Shown: one piece after another, positions 23,889 through 32,977 of the stretch
Numbering within the stretch: position 1 is the stretch's first letter
Layout: each line of letters starts with the position of its first letter
Source of the DNA: an uncultured Eubacteriales bacterium
Lineage (GTDB): Bacteria; Bacillota; Clostridia; Oscillospirales; Oscillospiraceae
Assembly (NCBI GenBank): GCA_900546255.1
Contig: URCB01000005.1
Location: 6,723-70,722 of the forward strand
Length of the DNA: 64,000 bases
Direction: 5' to 3'
Position numbers and translations under genes: made by a program
The notes under the pieces: generated by a model
Told to the model about the DNA's origin: nothing
Databases searched by the model: none
The model's input: the letters and a program-made list of their open reading frames with translations, nothing else

Positions 23889-25850
23889 TTAGTCCTCCTC
23901 GCCGTCGTCCTCTGCGGCAGCGCGGTTGTCGTTGAGCAGGGCACGGATGGACAGGGAGACCTTCTTCCGATCATAGTCGATGTCGGTGATCTTCACGTCC
24001 ACGATCTGGCCCTCTTCCAGCTCGTCGCCGGGCTTTTCAATCCGGTGGTCGGCAATCTGGGAGATGTGGATCAGGCCGTCCACGCCGGGCACGATCTCGG
24101 CGAAGGCGCCGAAGGTCATCAGCTTGACCACACGGACGCTGGCCACGGAACCCACTTCATAAGTAGATGTGAACTTCTCCCAGGGATCCTCGTTGCGGTC
24201 CTTCATGCCCAGGGAGATCTTCTTCTTCTCTGCGTCGAAGGAAATGACGTACACGTTCACCTTGTCGCCGACAGAAACCACCTCAGCGGGGTTCTTGATG
24301 CGGCTCCAAGACAGCTCGGACACGTGGACCATGCCGTCCACACCGCCGATGTCCACGAAAGCGCCATAGGAAGTCAGGGACTTCACGGTGCCCTCATAGT
24401 GCTTGCCTTCCTCGATGTTGGCCCACACTTCTGCGGCCTTAGCAGCCCGCTCCTCTGCCAGGACGGACCGGATGGAGCCCACCACACGGCGGCGGGAACG
24501 GTTGACCTCGGTGATGCGCAGCTTCACCTGCTCCTTGACCATCTCAGACAGGTCGGCCCCTCTGGGCTTGCCGGTCTGGGAGGCGGGGACGAACACCCGG
24601 ATGCCCTTGACGTTGACCACGATGCCGCCCTTGTTCACCTCGGTAACGGTGCCTTCCAGGATGGTCTTCTCCTCCACGGCAGCCTCGATGGTGTCCCAGT
24701 TCTTCACGCTGTCCAGGCGCTTCTTGGACAGGGTAGCCACGCCCTCCACGTCGTTGACGCGCATGACGTAGGTCTCGATCTCGTCGCCCACCTTCACGAT
24801 ATCCTCAGGTTTGACCGAGGGGTCGTCGCTCAGCTCGGACAGGGGGATGTAACCGGCGTGCTTGGTGCCCAGGTCCACATTGACCTCGGTAGCGGTGATG
24901 CCAGTGACTACACCGGTGACCTTATCTCCCGTATTTAAAGTTTTGATCGACTTCTCCAGCATGTCAGCGAAGGACTCCTCGATCTCCATAGCGTTGATGT
25001 TTTCTTCGCTCATTTTGTCTTTGACCTCCTTTATTATCCACCCCGGCGTGGACGCGCCAGCAGTGATTCCCACAGAAGCTACCCCGCTCACCTTCCTCGG
25101 GTCGAGCTCCTCAGCCCGGCTGATGTGGTAAACCAACGGGCAGTGTGCCCGGCATAACTCAGCAAGACGGGTCGTGTTGGAGCTTTTCCTATCGCCGATG
25201 ACGATCATCGCCTGGCATCGCTCCGCCAAACTCTGCGCTTCTGATTGCCGCATACACGTAGCATTACATATTGTATCAAAGATTTCGGCGTTTGTACACT
25301 CTTTTTTTACTTTTTCTCGGCAGGGAATCCAAATTCTATCCGTTGATGTAGTTTGCGAAACCAGCGTCACCGGTTTTTGTGAATTTTCGTTCCAAATTTC
25401 CAAAAATTCCGTCAATTCTGCCACATTTCGGAAGATTTTCGCACCAATGCACCAACCGGCGATGGCCTTCACCTCCGGGTGCTCCGGCGCGCCGATGATG
25501 ATCACCTGCCGCCCCCGGTCGCTGGCGTCTTTCACGATCTCATGGATGTGCGCCACCTTCACGCAGGTGGCGTCGGCCACCGGGCAGCCCATCGCCGCCA
25601 GCCGGTCGTAGACCGCCTTCCCCTCTCCGTGGGAGCGGATGATCACCCCGCACCCCGGGGGGACCTCCTCCAGGGAGGCTACGCACCGCACCCCTCGGGC
25701 CTCCAGGTCGGCGATCACATGGTCGTTGTGGATCACCGGGCCCAGCATCACATAGGGCTGCCCGCTCTGGGCCACCTGCTGGGCCAGTTCCACTGCCCGG
25801 CGCACGCCGAAACAGAAGCCTGCGGACTTGGCCAGGATGACTTCTCTCAT
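23889..25850 (-). CDS. ispH: IspH - ribosomal protein S1 fusion
   Basis: 653-residue bifunctional protein. Residues 1-280 are IspH, the [4Fe-4S] reductase that makes IPP and DMAPP in the MEP pathway: cysteines lie in AGFCFGVRRAV (residue 12), ADATCVKVAHIHE (about 97) and CNATCMRQSEA (about 190). Residues 300-640 hold four S1 RNA-binding repeats, starting at TGDKVTGVVTGI, ILEGTVTEVNKGG, HYEGTVKSLTSYGAF and ASVRVVKLMTFGAF. The acidic tail ends EDDGEED. This fusion is known in Clostridia. The start overlaps plsC (ATGA). Confidence 0.95.
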   Translation of the reverse strand: MREVILAKSAGFCFGVRRAVELAQQVAQSGQPYVMLGPVIHNDHVIADLEARGVRCVASLEEVPPGCGVIIRSHGEGKAVYDRLAAMGCPVADATCVKVAHIHEIVKDASDRGRQVIIIGAPEHPEVKAIAGWCIGAKIFRNVAELTEFLEIWNENSQKPVTLVSQTTSTDRIWIPCREKVKKECTNAEIFDTICNATCMRQSEAQSLAERCQAMIVIGDRKSSNTTRLAELCRAHCPLVYHISRAEELDPRKVSGVASVGITAGASTPGWIIKEVKDKMSEENINAMEIEESFADMLEKSIKTLNTGDKVTGVVTGITATEVNVDLGTKHAGYIPLSELSDDPSVKPEDIVKVGDEIETYVMRVNDVEGVATLSKKRLDSVKNWDTIEAAVEEKTILEGTVTEVNKGGIVVNVKGIRVFVPASQTGKPRGADLSEMVKEQVKLRITEVNRSRRRVVGSIRSVLAEERAAKAAEVWANIEEGKHYEGTVKSLTSYGAFVDIGGVDGMVHVSELSWSRIKNPAEVVSVGDKVNVYVISFDAEKKKISLGMKDRNEDPWEKFTSTYEVGSVASVRVVKLMTFGAFAEIVPGVDGLIHISQIADHRIEKPGDELEEGQIVDVKITDIDYDRKKVSLSIRALLNDNRAAAEDDGEED

Positions 25851-26461
25851 TCCGCCGCCTCCATCTCTGCCCGGTGGTCCCGGACGGCCCGGATGCGGTT
25901 CATGATCTCTTCGGTCACCACCTCATAGTCCTCTGCGTTGGCCCGGCGCTTCTCCGGGAAAGGCAGGTAGGGCTCCCCGATGTACACCCGCGTCCGGCGG
26001 AAGGCCTTGCGCTCCGGGTCAATGTACACCGGCAGGATGGGCACCCCGGTGCGGATGGCCATCATGGCTGCCCCGGTCTTGCCCTCGCCGATCTCGGCGT
26101 GGCGGGTACCCTCCGGGAAGATGAGGAGCTTTTCCTGCCCCTTCAAGGCCTTCAGGGCAGACTTCACCGCCCCCACATCGGACTTGCCCCGCTTCACCCA
26201 GATCACAAAGCCCAGCCAGTCCAGCAGCTTCCCCACCACCGGGTAGTGGCGGATCTCCTCCTTGGCCATGATCCAGATTTTATCCTGCCGCTGGAAGGAG
26301 TAGACGATGTAGAAGGGGTCCGAGTTGTGGGCGTGGTTGGAACAGATCACCGCCCCGCCCTTGGGGATGTTCCCCTGGCCGTAGGCCTTCAACGGCGTAC
26401 GGAAGGTCACGATGGAAAAAATAAACTTACTGATCACATAGGCAAGCTGATAGAGTGTCAA
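25847..26461 (-). CDS. plsC: 1-acyl-sn-glycerol-3-phosphate acyltransferase
   Basis: 204-residue membrane-associated acyltransferase that turns lysophosphatidate into phosphatidate. NHAHNSDPF (the HX4D catalytic motif, here H-N-S-D) lies near residue 42, FPEGTR near 117 and PILPVYI near 140. The likely start is TTG at 26461, overlapping the cmk stop (TTGA) with GAGAGG before it; a start 18 codons earlier lies inside cmk. It complements plsY and gpsA elsewhere in the window. Confidence 0.9.
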   Translation of the reverse strand: MTLYQLAYVISKFIFSIVTFRTPLKAYGQGNIPKGGAVICSNHAHNSDPFYIVYSFQRQDKIWIMAKEEIRHYPVVGKLLDWLGFVIWVKRGKSDVGAVKSALKALKGQEKLLIFPEGTRHAEIGEGKTGAAMMAIRTGVPILPVYIDPERKAFRRTRVYIGEPYLPFPEKRRANAEDYEVVTEEIMNRIRAVRDHRAEMEAAE

Positions 26462-27135
26462 AGGGATAACCTCTCTTTCACCAGGGTAAGCAGAGCCTCC
26501 AGGCTCTCCTCCCAATCCATGTGGGAGGTGTCCACCTCCACCGCATCGGCCGCCTTCCGCAGGGGGGCGGCGGCCCGGTGGGTGTCGTCGTAGTCCCGCT
26601 GGGCAATCTCCGCCTGGACAGTGGCCAGGTCCACCCTCTGGCCCCGGGCGGCCAACTCTGCGCAGCGCCGCCGGGCCCGTTCCTCCACCGAGGCTGTGAG
26701 GAAAATTTTCAGGTCCGCCTGGGGCAGGACCACGGTGCCAATGTCCCGGCCGTCCATAATCACGTTGTGGGTGCGGGCCAGGTCCCGCTGCATCTCCAGC
26801 AGAAAGGTCCGCACCTCGGGATAGGCAGACACCTGGGAGGCATACCGGGAGACGGCATTCTCCCGAATGGCCCCAGTGACATCCTCCCCCTGGAGGATCA
26901 TATGCTGCAGGCCATCCTCCTCATAGGCCATGGAGATCTGAACCTCCGGCAGCCGGGAGACCACATCCGCTTTCTGGCCGCAGTCTCCCCCCTGCCGGGC
27001 GATGTAGAGGCCCAGGGTACGGTAGATGGCCCCTGTATCCACATAAAAAAAGCCCAGACGGTCCGCCAAAGCCCGGGCCAGGGTGCTCTTCCCCGCCCCG
27101 GATGGGCCGTCGATGGCAATGCTGTAATGGGTCAT
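26458..27135 (-). CDS. cmk: Cytidylate kinase
   Basis: 225-residue enzyme that phosphorylates CMP and dCMP with ATP. The P-loop GPSGAGKST sits at residues 10-18, followed by FFYVDTGAIYRTLGLY, the NMP-binding insert, and DGRDIGTVVLPQADLKIFL near 150. The ATG at 27135 has GAGGAGG and overlaps the HI0933-family gene (ATGA). The order cmk-plsC-ispH/rpsA is a conserved Clostridial arrangement. Confidence 0.95.
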   Translation of the reverse strand: MTHYSIAIDGPSGAGKSTLARALADRLGFFYVDTGAIYRTLGLYIARQGGDCGQKADVVSRLPEVQISMAYEEDGLQHMILQGEDVTGAIRENAVSRYASQVSAYPEVRTFLLEMQRDLARTHNVIMDGRDIGTVVLPQADLKIFLTASVEERARRRCAELAARGQRVDLATVQAEIAQRDYDDTHRAAAPLRKAADAVEVDTSHMDWEESLEALLTLVKERLSL

Positions 27136-28382
27136 AGCCCTTCCTCCTCGATGTAACGGGCGGCTCCTATCCCCGCCGCCCGGCCGGTGCACCAGGCGAT
27201 CTGCAGGTTGAAGCCCCCGGTATAGCCGTCCACGTCCAGCACTTCCCCGGCGAAAAAGAGGCCGGGGGCCTTTTTGGACATCATGGTCCCCGGGTCCACC
27301 TCCCCGGTTTTCACCCCACCGGCGGTGATGATGGCTTCCTTCACCGGCCGGGGGCCGGCGATGGGGACGGCAAAGGCCTTCATGGCCTCCATCAGCCGCC
27401 GGCGCTGGCCCCGGGTCATGGCATTCACCGGCAGGTCCGGGGGAATCTCCGCCCGCTGGGCCATCACGGGGACCATCTTCCGGGGGAGCAGCCCCTCCAG
27501 GAAGTTGTGAAAGGCCTTGTTGGGCCCCTGGGCCACGTCCCGGAGGATGCGGGCCTCCAGCCGGGTCTCGTCCAGGGCGGGCTTGAGGTCAATAACGGCG
27601 GTGTAGGTATCCTTGGCCCAGTTGGCGTGGGCGCTGGCGCTGAGCACCAGGGGGCCAGAGAGGCCGAAGTGGGTGAACAGCATCTCCCCCTGCTCCTGGA
27701 AGACCGCCTTGTTCTTCTGGTTCTTCAAGGTGAGGGTCACGTTTTTCAGGGAGAGGCCCTGCATTTGGGCGCAGGTGTCCCCCTTTTCCTCCAGGGGGAC
27801 CAGGGAGGGTCGGGGGGAGACAATGGTGTGCCCGGCCTCCTCCGCCAGCCAGTATCCGTCCCCTGTGGAGCCGGTGGCCGGGTAGGACAGGCCGCCGGTG
27901 GCGATGACCACCGCCCCGGCGGGCAGGGGCTCGCCCCCCACCATCACCCCCACAGCCCGGCCGTTTTCCAGGAGCAGATGCTCTGCCCGGCCCCGGAGCA
28001 GGGCAACCCCCTGCCGCTTCAGGGCAAAAAACAGGGCGTCGATGACATCGGCCGCCCGGTCTGAACAGGGAAAAACGCGTCCCCCCCGTTCGGTTTTCAG
28101 GGGGACGCCCAGTTCTTCAAAGTATGCCATCACCGCCGCCGGGGGGAACCGGGTCACCGCGCTGTACAGGAACCGTCCGTTCCGAGGCACGTGGTCCAGC
28201 ACCCCCTGGGGTGTGGTGTTGTTGGTCAGGTTGCACCGGCCCTTGCCGGTGATGTACAGCTTGCGGCCCAGCTTCTCGTTGGGCTCCACCAGGGTCACCT
28301 GGGCCCCCGTCTGCCGGGCCGCCAGGGCGGCCATCATCCCGGCCGCCCCGCCGCCGATGACCACCACGGGGGTGTTTGTCAT
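27132..28382 (-). CDS. HI0933-family NAD(P)/FAD-dependent oxidoreductase
   Basis: 416-residue flavoprotein. The FAD-binding start VVIGGGAAGMMAALAA is at residues 6-20, GKGRCNLTN near 45, ATGGLSYPATGSTGDGY near 165 and a C-terminal GEVLDVDGYTGGFNLQ. These mark the HI0933/YhiN/BaiN-like family, whose physiological reaction is mostly unknown. It is the second gene in a chain of five, with 4-bp overlaps on both sides. Confidence 0.9.
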   Translation of the reverse strand: MTNTPVVVIGGGAAGMMAALAARQTGAQVTLVEPNEKLGRKLYITGKGRCNLTNNTTPQGVLDHVPRNGRFLYSAVTRFPPAAVMAYFEELGVPLKTERGGRVFPCSDRAADVIDALFFALKRQGVALLRGRAEHLLLENGRAVGVMVGGEPLPAGAVVIATGGLSYPATGSTGDGYWLAEEAGHTIVSPRPSLVPLEEKGDTCAQMQGLSLKNVTLTLKNQKNKAVFQEQGEMLFTHFGLSGPLVLSASAHANWAKDTYTAVIDLKPALDETRLEARILRDVAQGPNKAFHNFLEGLLPRKMVPVMAQRAEIPPDLPVNAMTRGQRRRLMEAMKAFAVPIAGPRPVKEAIITAGGVKTGEVDPGTMMSKKAPGLFFAGEVLDVDGYTGGFNLQIAWCTGRAAGIGAARYIEEEGL

Positions 28383-29248
28383 TGGTCCTCTTCCTCCATA
28401 CTGACGAATACGCCGTACTCGTCCCAGATATGCTCCAGCCGCTCAAAGTGCTCCACCACATCGCTCTTGCTCCGGGCGATGGCCACCAGCAGGGCATTGA
28501 TCAGGCTCAAAGGCGCCACCAAGGAGTCTACAAAGGAGGCCATGTCGCTCTTGGCCAGGAGCACATAGTCCGCCGCCTTGGCCATGGCGTTGGAGGCATT
28601 GTCGGTGATGGCAATGACCTTGGACCCCCGCTCGTGGGCGAAGTTGATGGCCCGGACGGTGCGCCGGGAGTACCGGGGGAAGGACAGGCCAATGGTCACA
28701 TCCCCCTCGCCCACCTGGACAATCTGGTCAAAGATCTCCTGGTTGGCGCTCTCCCCCACGTGGACCACGTTGTCAAACATCAGGCCGAAGTAAAAGGACA
28801 GGAACCCTGCCAGGGACCCGGAGGACCGGGTGCCCAGAATGTAAATCTTCTTCGCGTTGACAATGGCGTTCACCGCTGCCTGGAAACTGTCCCGGTCAAT
28901 CTCCTCCATGGTCATGCGAATCTTTTCCATGTCCGACTGCATCACGGAGCTGACCACGTCCGCATTGCCGATGATGTCGTTGCTCACCTCAATGCGCTGG
29001 ATGGAGGTGAGTTTGTTCCGAATCATCTCCTGCAGGGCTTTTTGCATGGCGGGATAGCCGTCATACTTCAGCTCTGAGGCAAACCGCACCACGGTGGATT
29101 CGCTCACATGCACCGTTTTCCCCAGTTTGCTGGCGGTCATAAAGGCCGCCTTATCATAGGAGGACAGGATGTAATTGGCAATGAGTTTCTGTCCCTTGGA
29201 AAAAGTATTCATTTTACTGCTGATGAGAGATAAGATATCTTTCGACAT
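28379..29248 (-). CDS. MurR/RpiR-family transcriptional regulator
   Basis: 289 residues. The N-terminal HTH_6 domain (residues 1-78; ASKLGKTVHVSESTVVRFASELKYDGY) is followed by a SIS sugar-phosphate-binding domain (about 125-260; ILGTRSSGSLAGFLSFY, then KVIAITDNASNAMAKAADY). Such regulators sense sugar phosphates or amino sugars. The ATG at 29248 has GGAGG 9 bp upstream and is preferred over a TTG six bases earlier. It heads an operon of core genes, overlapping the next gene by ATGA, an unusual place for a sugar-responsive regulator. Confidence 0.9.
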   Translation of the reverse strand: MSKDILSLISSKMNTFSKGQKLIANYILSSYDKAAFMTASKLGKTVHVSESTVVRFASELKYDGYPAMQKALQEMIRNKLTSIQRIEVSNDIIGNADVVSSVMQSDMEKIRMTMEEIDRDSFQAAVNAIVNAKKIYILGTRSSGSLAGFLSFYFGLMFDNVVHVGESANQEIFDQIVQVGEGDVTIGLSFPRYSRRTVRAINFAHERGSKVIAITDNASNAMAKAADYVLLAKSDMASFVDSLVAPLSLINALLVAIARSKSDVVEHFERLEHIWDEYGVFVSMEEEDQ

Positions 29249-29398
29249 GCACAATCGCCTCCCCTGCGGCTCTATCTCTGGTCTGGGCGCCCCCTTTGGA
29301 CGGGGCTTCCGCCGCCCGGCCAGGTCGGTTTGGCCCGTTTGGGGCCGTTCTTTGGGGATATTATAGCGCGATCGCCTGGATTTTGCAAGAAAAATTTC

Positions 29399-30124
29399 TT
29401 ATTCTTGCAGAAAAGTTTCTCTCACAAGTTGTTTCTGTTCGGTTTCCGTCAGCGGCCGCCACTGTCCAGGGCGCAGGGTCCGGTCCAGGGCCAATCCCCC
29501 CTCCCGAATCCGTTTGAGGCGAACCACCGCCAGGCCGCACTGGGCACACATCCGGCGGATCTGGCGGTTCTTCCCCTCGTGGATCACCACAGACAGCCGG
29601 GCCTTGCCCTCGCCCTGTCCCAGCAGACGAACTTTCGCCGGGCAAAGGGGCTGGCCGTCCAGGGTCATGGGCCTGGCCAGGGCCTGTTCCGCTCCGGGAC
29701 GGTAGCCGGTGACCCACACCAGGTACTCCTTTTCCACCGCATGCCGGGGATGGAGCAGGGCATGGGTAAGCGCCCCGTCGTTGGTGAGGAGGAGCAGGCC
29801 CTCCGAGTCCATATCCAGCCGGCCCACCGGCCACACCCGGCCGGCCGCCGCCCCCACCAGGTCCGCCACTGTGGGGCGGCCCCGCTCGTCGGAGAGGGTG
29901 GTCACCACCCCCCGGGGTTTGTAGAGCATCAGCACCGTCCTGGCGGCGGGCTGCACCGCCGGTTTGCCATCCAGGGCAATGGTGTCTTTTTGGGGGTCTG
30001 CCTTGTCCCCCAAAGCGGCAGGGCGGCCGTTGACCGTCACCCGCCCTTGCTGTATGTAGACCTCCGCCTGGCGGCGGGAGCACAGCCCCGCCGCCGAGAG
30101 GATCTTTTGCAGGCGATCTTCCAT
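29399..30124 (-). CDS. RsuA/RluB-family rRNA pseudouridine synthase
   Basis: 241-residue enzyme. The S4 RNA-binding domain (residues 1-60; RLQKILSAAGLCSRRQAEVYI) precedes the catalytic domain with VWPVGRLDMDSEGLLLLTND near residue 95; the Asp in GRLD is the nucleophile. HEGKNRQIRRMC near 190 is diagnostic. RluB/RluE/RsuA cannot be separated with certainty, though gene order after scpAB favours RluB. AAAGGAGG precedes the ATG, 13 bp after the carboxypeptidase gene. Confidence 0.9.
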   Translation of the reverse strand: MEDRLQKILSAAGLCSRRQAEVYIQQGRVTVNGRPAALGDKADPQKDTIALDGKPAVQPAARTVLMLYKPRGVVTTLSDERGRPTVADLVGAAAGRVWPVGRLDMDSEGLLLLTNDGALTHALLHPRHAVEKEYLVWVTGYRPGAEQALARPMTLDGQPLCPAKVRLLGQGEGKARLSVVIHEGKNRQIRRMCAQCGLAVVRLKRIREGGLALDRTLRPGQWRPLTETEQKQLVRETFLQE

Positions 30125-30136
30125 GGGACCTCCTTT

Positions 30137-31291
30137 CTAGGGTTCCAGCAGTTCCAGCGCCTGGGCAAAGGTGGGGGCCTCCTCCCCCTGGAGGAAGTCC
30201 CACAGGTCACCCAGCCCCTTCCGGTCCACCACGTCCCGGTTGGCACTGCTGGACCAGACCAAATAGGTCTCCCCCACCACCTGGCCGTTCACCAGGAAGC
30301 GGGCCGTGCCGGCAATCTCCCCCTGCACCACCGGGGCCTGGACCGCGTCCGGCAGGTCCACCTGGACGGTGACCCTCTCCCCCTCCTGCAGGGGGTAGGC
30401 CACCGTCTCCCGGGCCTCCGCCGCCGCCATGTGCAGGAGGCTCCCCTCCAGGGGAACCCGCCCCAATTCCTCCCCTGCCTGGGCCAGGACGGTGCGGGGA
30501 TAGACGGAAAAGCCGTAGTCCAACAGGGCTTTGTGGTCAGCCCAGTCGTTGCGGTCGCTGAGGGTGACGCAGATCAAGGTCTGGCCGTCCCGCTCCGCGC
30601 TGGAGACCAGGGTGCGGCCGGCCTGGCGGGTGTATCCCGTCTTCATCCCGGTGCACCCCTCGTACTGCCACAGGAGTTTGTTGTGGTTGACCAGCTGCCG
30701 GTCCTCCAAGGTGAGGCTTTTGGTGACCACTGCCTCCGCCACCGTGGGGTTTTGCAGGCAGGCCCGGCCCAGCTTGGCCATGTCCAGGGCGGAAGCATAA
30801 TGGTTCTCATCCCCCAAACCGTTGGGGTCGGAGAAGTGGGTGTGGGTCATCCCCAAATCCTGGGCCCGCTGGTTCATCCAGCCTACGAAGGTGTCCACAT
30901 CCCCGGCGCAGGCACAGGCCAGGGCCACCGCCGCGTCGTTCCCCGAGGGGAGGAGCAAGCCGTAGAAGAGGGTTTTCAGGGACAGGGTCTCCCCCGGCAC
31001 CAAGTAGAGGGAGGTCCCCTCGATCCCCGTCCATTCCCTCTGGATCTCCACCTGGCGGGAGAGGTCTCCCCCCAAGTACTCCGCCGCCACCAGGGCGGTC
31101 ATGAGTTTCGTGGTGCTGGCGATGGCCCGGGGGGTGTTCTCGTCCTTGGCGTAGAGCACCCGGCCGGTCTCCCCGTCCATCAAAACAGCGGAGGCCGCGG
31201 AAACCGCCGGCGCCTCCGCCGCTTGGGTATGGAGCACCAGCCCTGGCAGCAAGGCGCAGAGCACCCCCAGGGCCGCAAGTTGTTTTCGCAC
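30137..31291 (-). CDS. D-alanyl-D-alanine carboxypeptidase (PBP5/DacF type)
   Basis: 384-residue exported penicillin-binding protein that trims the terminal D-Ala of peptidoglycan stem peptides. A signal peptide ends near residue 24 (HTQA-AEA). Catalytic motifs are all present: STTK (SxxK, about residue 59), SGN (about 116) and KTG (about 217). A beta-rich C-terminal domain follows from about residue 265 and the end lacks an obvious amphipathic membrane anchor. It starts with GTG after AGGAGGGG. Position after gerW suggests DacF or the sporulation-linked DacB. Confidence 0.9.
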   Translation of the reverse strand: MRKQLAALGVLCALLPGLVLHTQAAEAPAVSAASAVLMDGETGRVLYAKDENTPRAIASTTKLMTALVAAEYLGGDLSRQVEIQREWTGIEGTSLYLVPGETLSLKTLFYGLLLPSGNDAAVALACACAGDVDTFVGWMNQRAQDLGMTHTHFSDPNGLGDENHYASALDMAKLGRACLQNPTVAEAVVTKSLTLEDRQLVNHNKLLWQYEGCTGMKTGYTRQAGRTLVSSAERDGQTLICVTLSDRNDWADHKALLDYGFSVYPRTVLAQAGEELGRVPLEGSLLHMAAAEARETVAYPLQEGERVTVQVDLPDAVQAPVVQGEIAGTARFLVNGQVVGETYLVWSSSANRDVVDRKGLGDLWDFLQGEEAPTFAQALELLEP

Positions 31292-31348
31292 CCGAATCCC
31301 CTCCTACGTACCGAGTTTCCTCCGTAGTATGGCGGGATGGGGGGCGGA

Positions 31349-31756
31349 TTATGCCTCCGCTTCCTGCTTCTTGGTCTTTCGCTCCTCCAGCACGCTGGTG
31401 ATTTTGTTCACGATATCCGGGATCAGGTCCACCACCCGGTCCAAACTGGTCTCCGGGGCGGCGTCCACCGAGAGGACCTTCACCATGCCGCCGCTGACCA
31501 CCAGGAAGCACACGGGGATGATCTTCAGCCCCGCGCCGCCCCCGCCGCCGAAGGGATTCTCCCCCAGGGCCTTGGGGGTCTTGCCCCCCACCTCCGAGCC
31601 GGCGGTGCCAAAGCCCAGAGAAATGCGGGAGACCGGGATGAGGGTGATCTCCCCTGCTACGATGGGGGTCCCCACCACCGTGTTGGCGTCCACGGCCTCC
31701 CGGATCCGCTGGATGGTCTCAGACATGAGCTCACTGACAGGATGGTTCTTTTCCAT
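31349..31756 (-). CDS. ytfJ: GerW-family sporulation protein (YtfJ)
   Basis: 135 residues of the YtfJ/GerW family, a spore protein needed for normal germination in Bacillus. The family has VGTPIVAGEITLIPVSRIS (residues 28-46), a glycine-rich FGGGGGAGL loop and KIIPVCFLVV. The tail is charged (EERKTKKQEAEA). It overlaps the DUF2953 gene by 26 bp. This is direct evidence that the organism forms, or descends from, spore formers. Confidence 0.92.
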   Translation of the reverse strand: MEKNHPVSELMSETIQRIREAVDANTVVGTPIVAGEITLIPVSRISLGFGTAGSEVGGKTPKALGENPFGGGGGAGLKIIPVCFLVVSGGMVKVLSVDAAPETSLDRVVDLIPDIVNKITSVLEERKTKKQEAEA

Positions 31757-32411
31757 GGTTTGCTTCCCCTTTCCTTTCCGGGGCGGCGGTGGCCGCCTCC
31801 TGGCGTTGTTTTCTACGGTTCCAAATGGTTTTCATCACCGCCCACCCCAAGGGGAGGACGATGGCCAGCAGCTGGGCTACCGTCAGCGACAGGGCCGCCC
31901 GGAGGGTGAGCCGGGGCTTGTCCAGCTGATAGTTCAAATCCAGGGAGAGGTCCCTGTGTTTGACCGAAAAGTTGGCCTCCAGAAAGGCGGCGATGGCCTC
32001 CGCCGCCCCCCAGGCCTGGCCGTAATGGATGGCCGCGTCGGCGGGGTCAGGCTCCCCCCACTCCAGGTACAGGGTGAGGTCGTCGATGCGCAGCCTCCGG
32101 CGAAACCGGCCCGCCGCTGCCTTCACGTCAGGCAGCAGGTCCAGGGCCAAGTCCAAGGCGCCCCCCAGGGTGGGTTTGTCCGGTTCCTCCTGGGTAGGCT
32201 TCTGGGCTTTCTTCTCCGCCTTGCGGGCCTTTTTCTCCTGGCGCTTGGCCGCCTTGTGGGGATCTATGGGATAGAGGGTCACCCATTTGGGGCCCAGATG
32301 GACCTTGACCCATCCCCCCCGTTCATCGTAGCCCGCTGCCACCCCCAGACGGACCAGGCACACCAGCAGCACCAGGACGGCCAGGACCAACAGCACGACC
32401 CACCCGGTCAT
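31731..32411 (-). CDS. DUF2953 membrane protein
   Basis: 226 residues. An N-terminal hydrophobic segment (VVLLVLAVLVLLVCLVRLG, residues 5-23) is followed by a charged Lys/Glu-rich stretch (about 55-78) and the DUF2953 domain (about 90-195). A second hydrophobic stretch lies near 180-195. The function is unknown. It is conserved directly before ytfJ in spore-forming Firmicutes, which suggests a sporulation role (inference). It overlaps scpB by ATGA. Confidence 0.82.
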   Translation of the reverse strand: MTGWVVLLVLAVLVLLVCLVRLGVAAGYDERGGWVKVHLGPKWVTLYPIDPHKAAKRQEKKARKAEKKAQKPTQEEPDKPTLGGALDLALDLLPDVKAAAGRFRRRLRIDDLTLYLEWGEPDPADAAIHYGQAWGAAEAIAAFLEANFSVKHRDLSLDLNYQLDKPRLTLRAALSLTVAQLLAIVLPLGWAVMKTIWNRRKQRQEAATAAPERKGEANHGKEPSCQ

Positions 32412-32950
32412 GGCGTCCCCTCCTCTCCGTCTTGGGCCTGCTCCTCCGGCAGCGGGGGCAGGTCCTCCAGGTCCGTCAGCCCAAACACCCGGAGGAAGGC
32501 CGGGGTGGTCTTATAGAGCAACGGGTGCCCCGGGGCGTCCAGGTGGCCGCAGGGGGCCACCAGCTCCCGGTCCAGCAGCAGGGCCAGGGAGTGGGAACAG
32601 TCCACCCCCCGGGCCTGGTCCAGGTAGGCCCGGGTCACCGGCTGGAAGTAGGCCACCAGGGCCAGGGTCTCCAGGGCCGCCGGGGAGAGCTTGTCCGGCT
32701 TTTTCCGGGCCAGGAGGGTCTGAATCCTCTCCCCGTACTGGGGGGCGGAGACCATCTGCCACCGGTGCTCCATCCGCAGCAGCCGCAGGCCGGCGTCGGT
32801 CTGCACATACCGCTGGGCCAGGGCCTGGCAGGCCTCCGCCGCCTCTTGGGGCGTACAGGCCAGGGCCTGGGCCAGGCGTTCCTCCTCCACTGGCTCTCCC
32901 AGGGCGAAGAGGATGGCCTCCAGGGCGCTCTCCCGATTGGTTTGCTCCAT
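32408..32950 (-). CDS. scpB: Chromosome segregation and condensation protein ScpB
   Basis: 180-residue kleisin-associated subunit of the SMC-ScpAB condensin. It has two winged-helix domains: SALEAILFALGEPVEEERLA (start) and LSPAALETLALVAYFQPVTRAYLDQARG (about 87-115), the most conserved part. The Pro/Glu-rich tail is dispensable in relatives. Start has GGGGGGAG upstream. It follows scpA by 27 bp. Confidence 0.94.
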   Translation of the reverse strand: MEQTNRESALEAILFALGEPVEEERLAQALACTPQEAAEACQALAQRYVQTDAGLRLLRMEHRWQMVSAPQYGERIQTLLARKKPDKLSPAALETLALVAYFQPVTRAYLDQARGVDCSHSLALLLDRELVAPCGHLDAPGHPLLYKTTPAFLRVFGLTDLEDLPPLPEEQAQDGEEGTP

Positions 32951-32977
32951 TGCACTCCCCCCTTCCGTGGGTGTGGG

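Noticed and set aside
29366..29376. GCGATCGC octamer before the RsuA-type gene
   Set aside because: A single copy of this palindrome is expected by chance in GC-rich DNA; no cluster is present.
29330..31327. Plus-strand open frame of about 665 codons opposite the RsuA and carboxypeptidase genes
   Set aside because: Shadow spanning two certain minus-strand genes and their junction.
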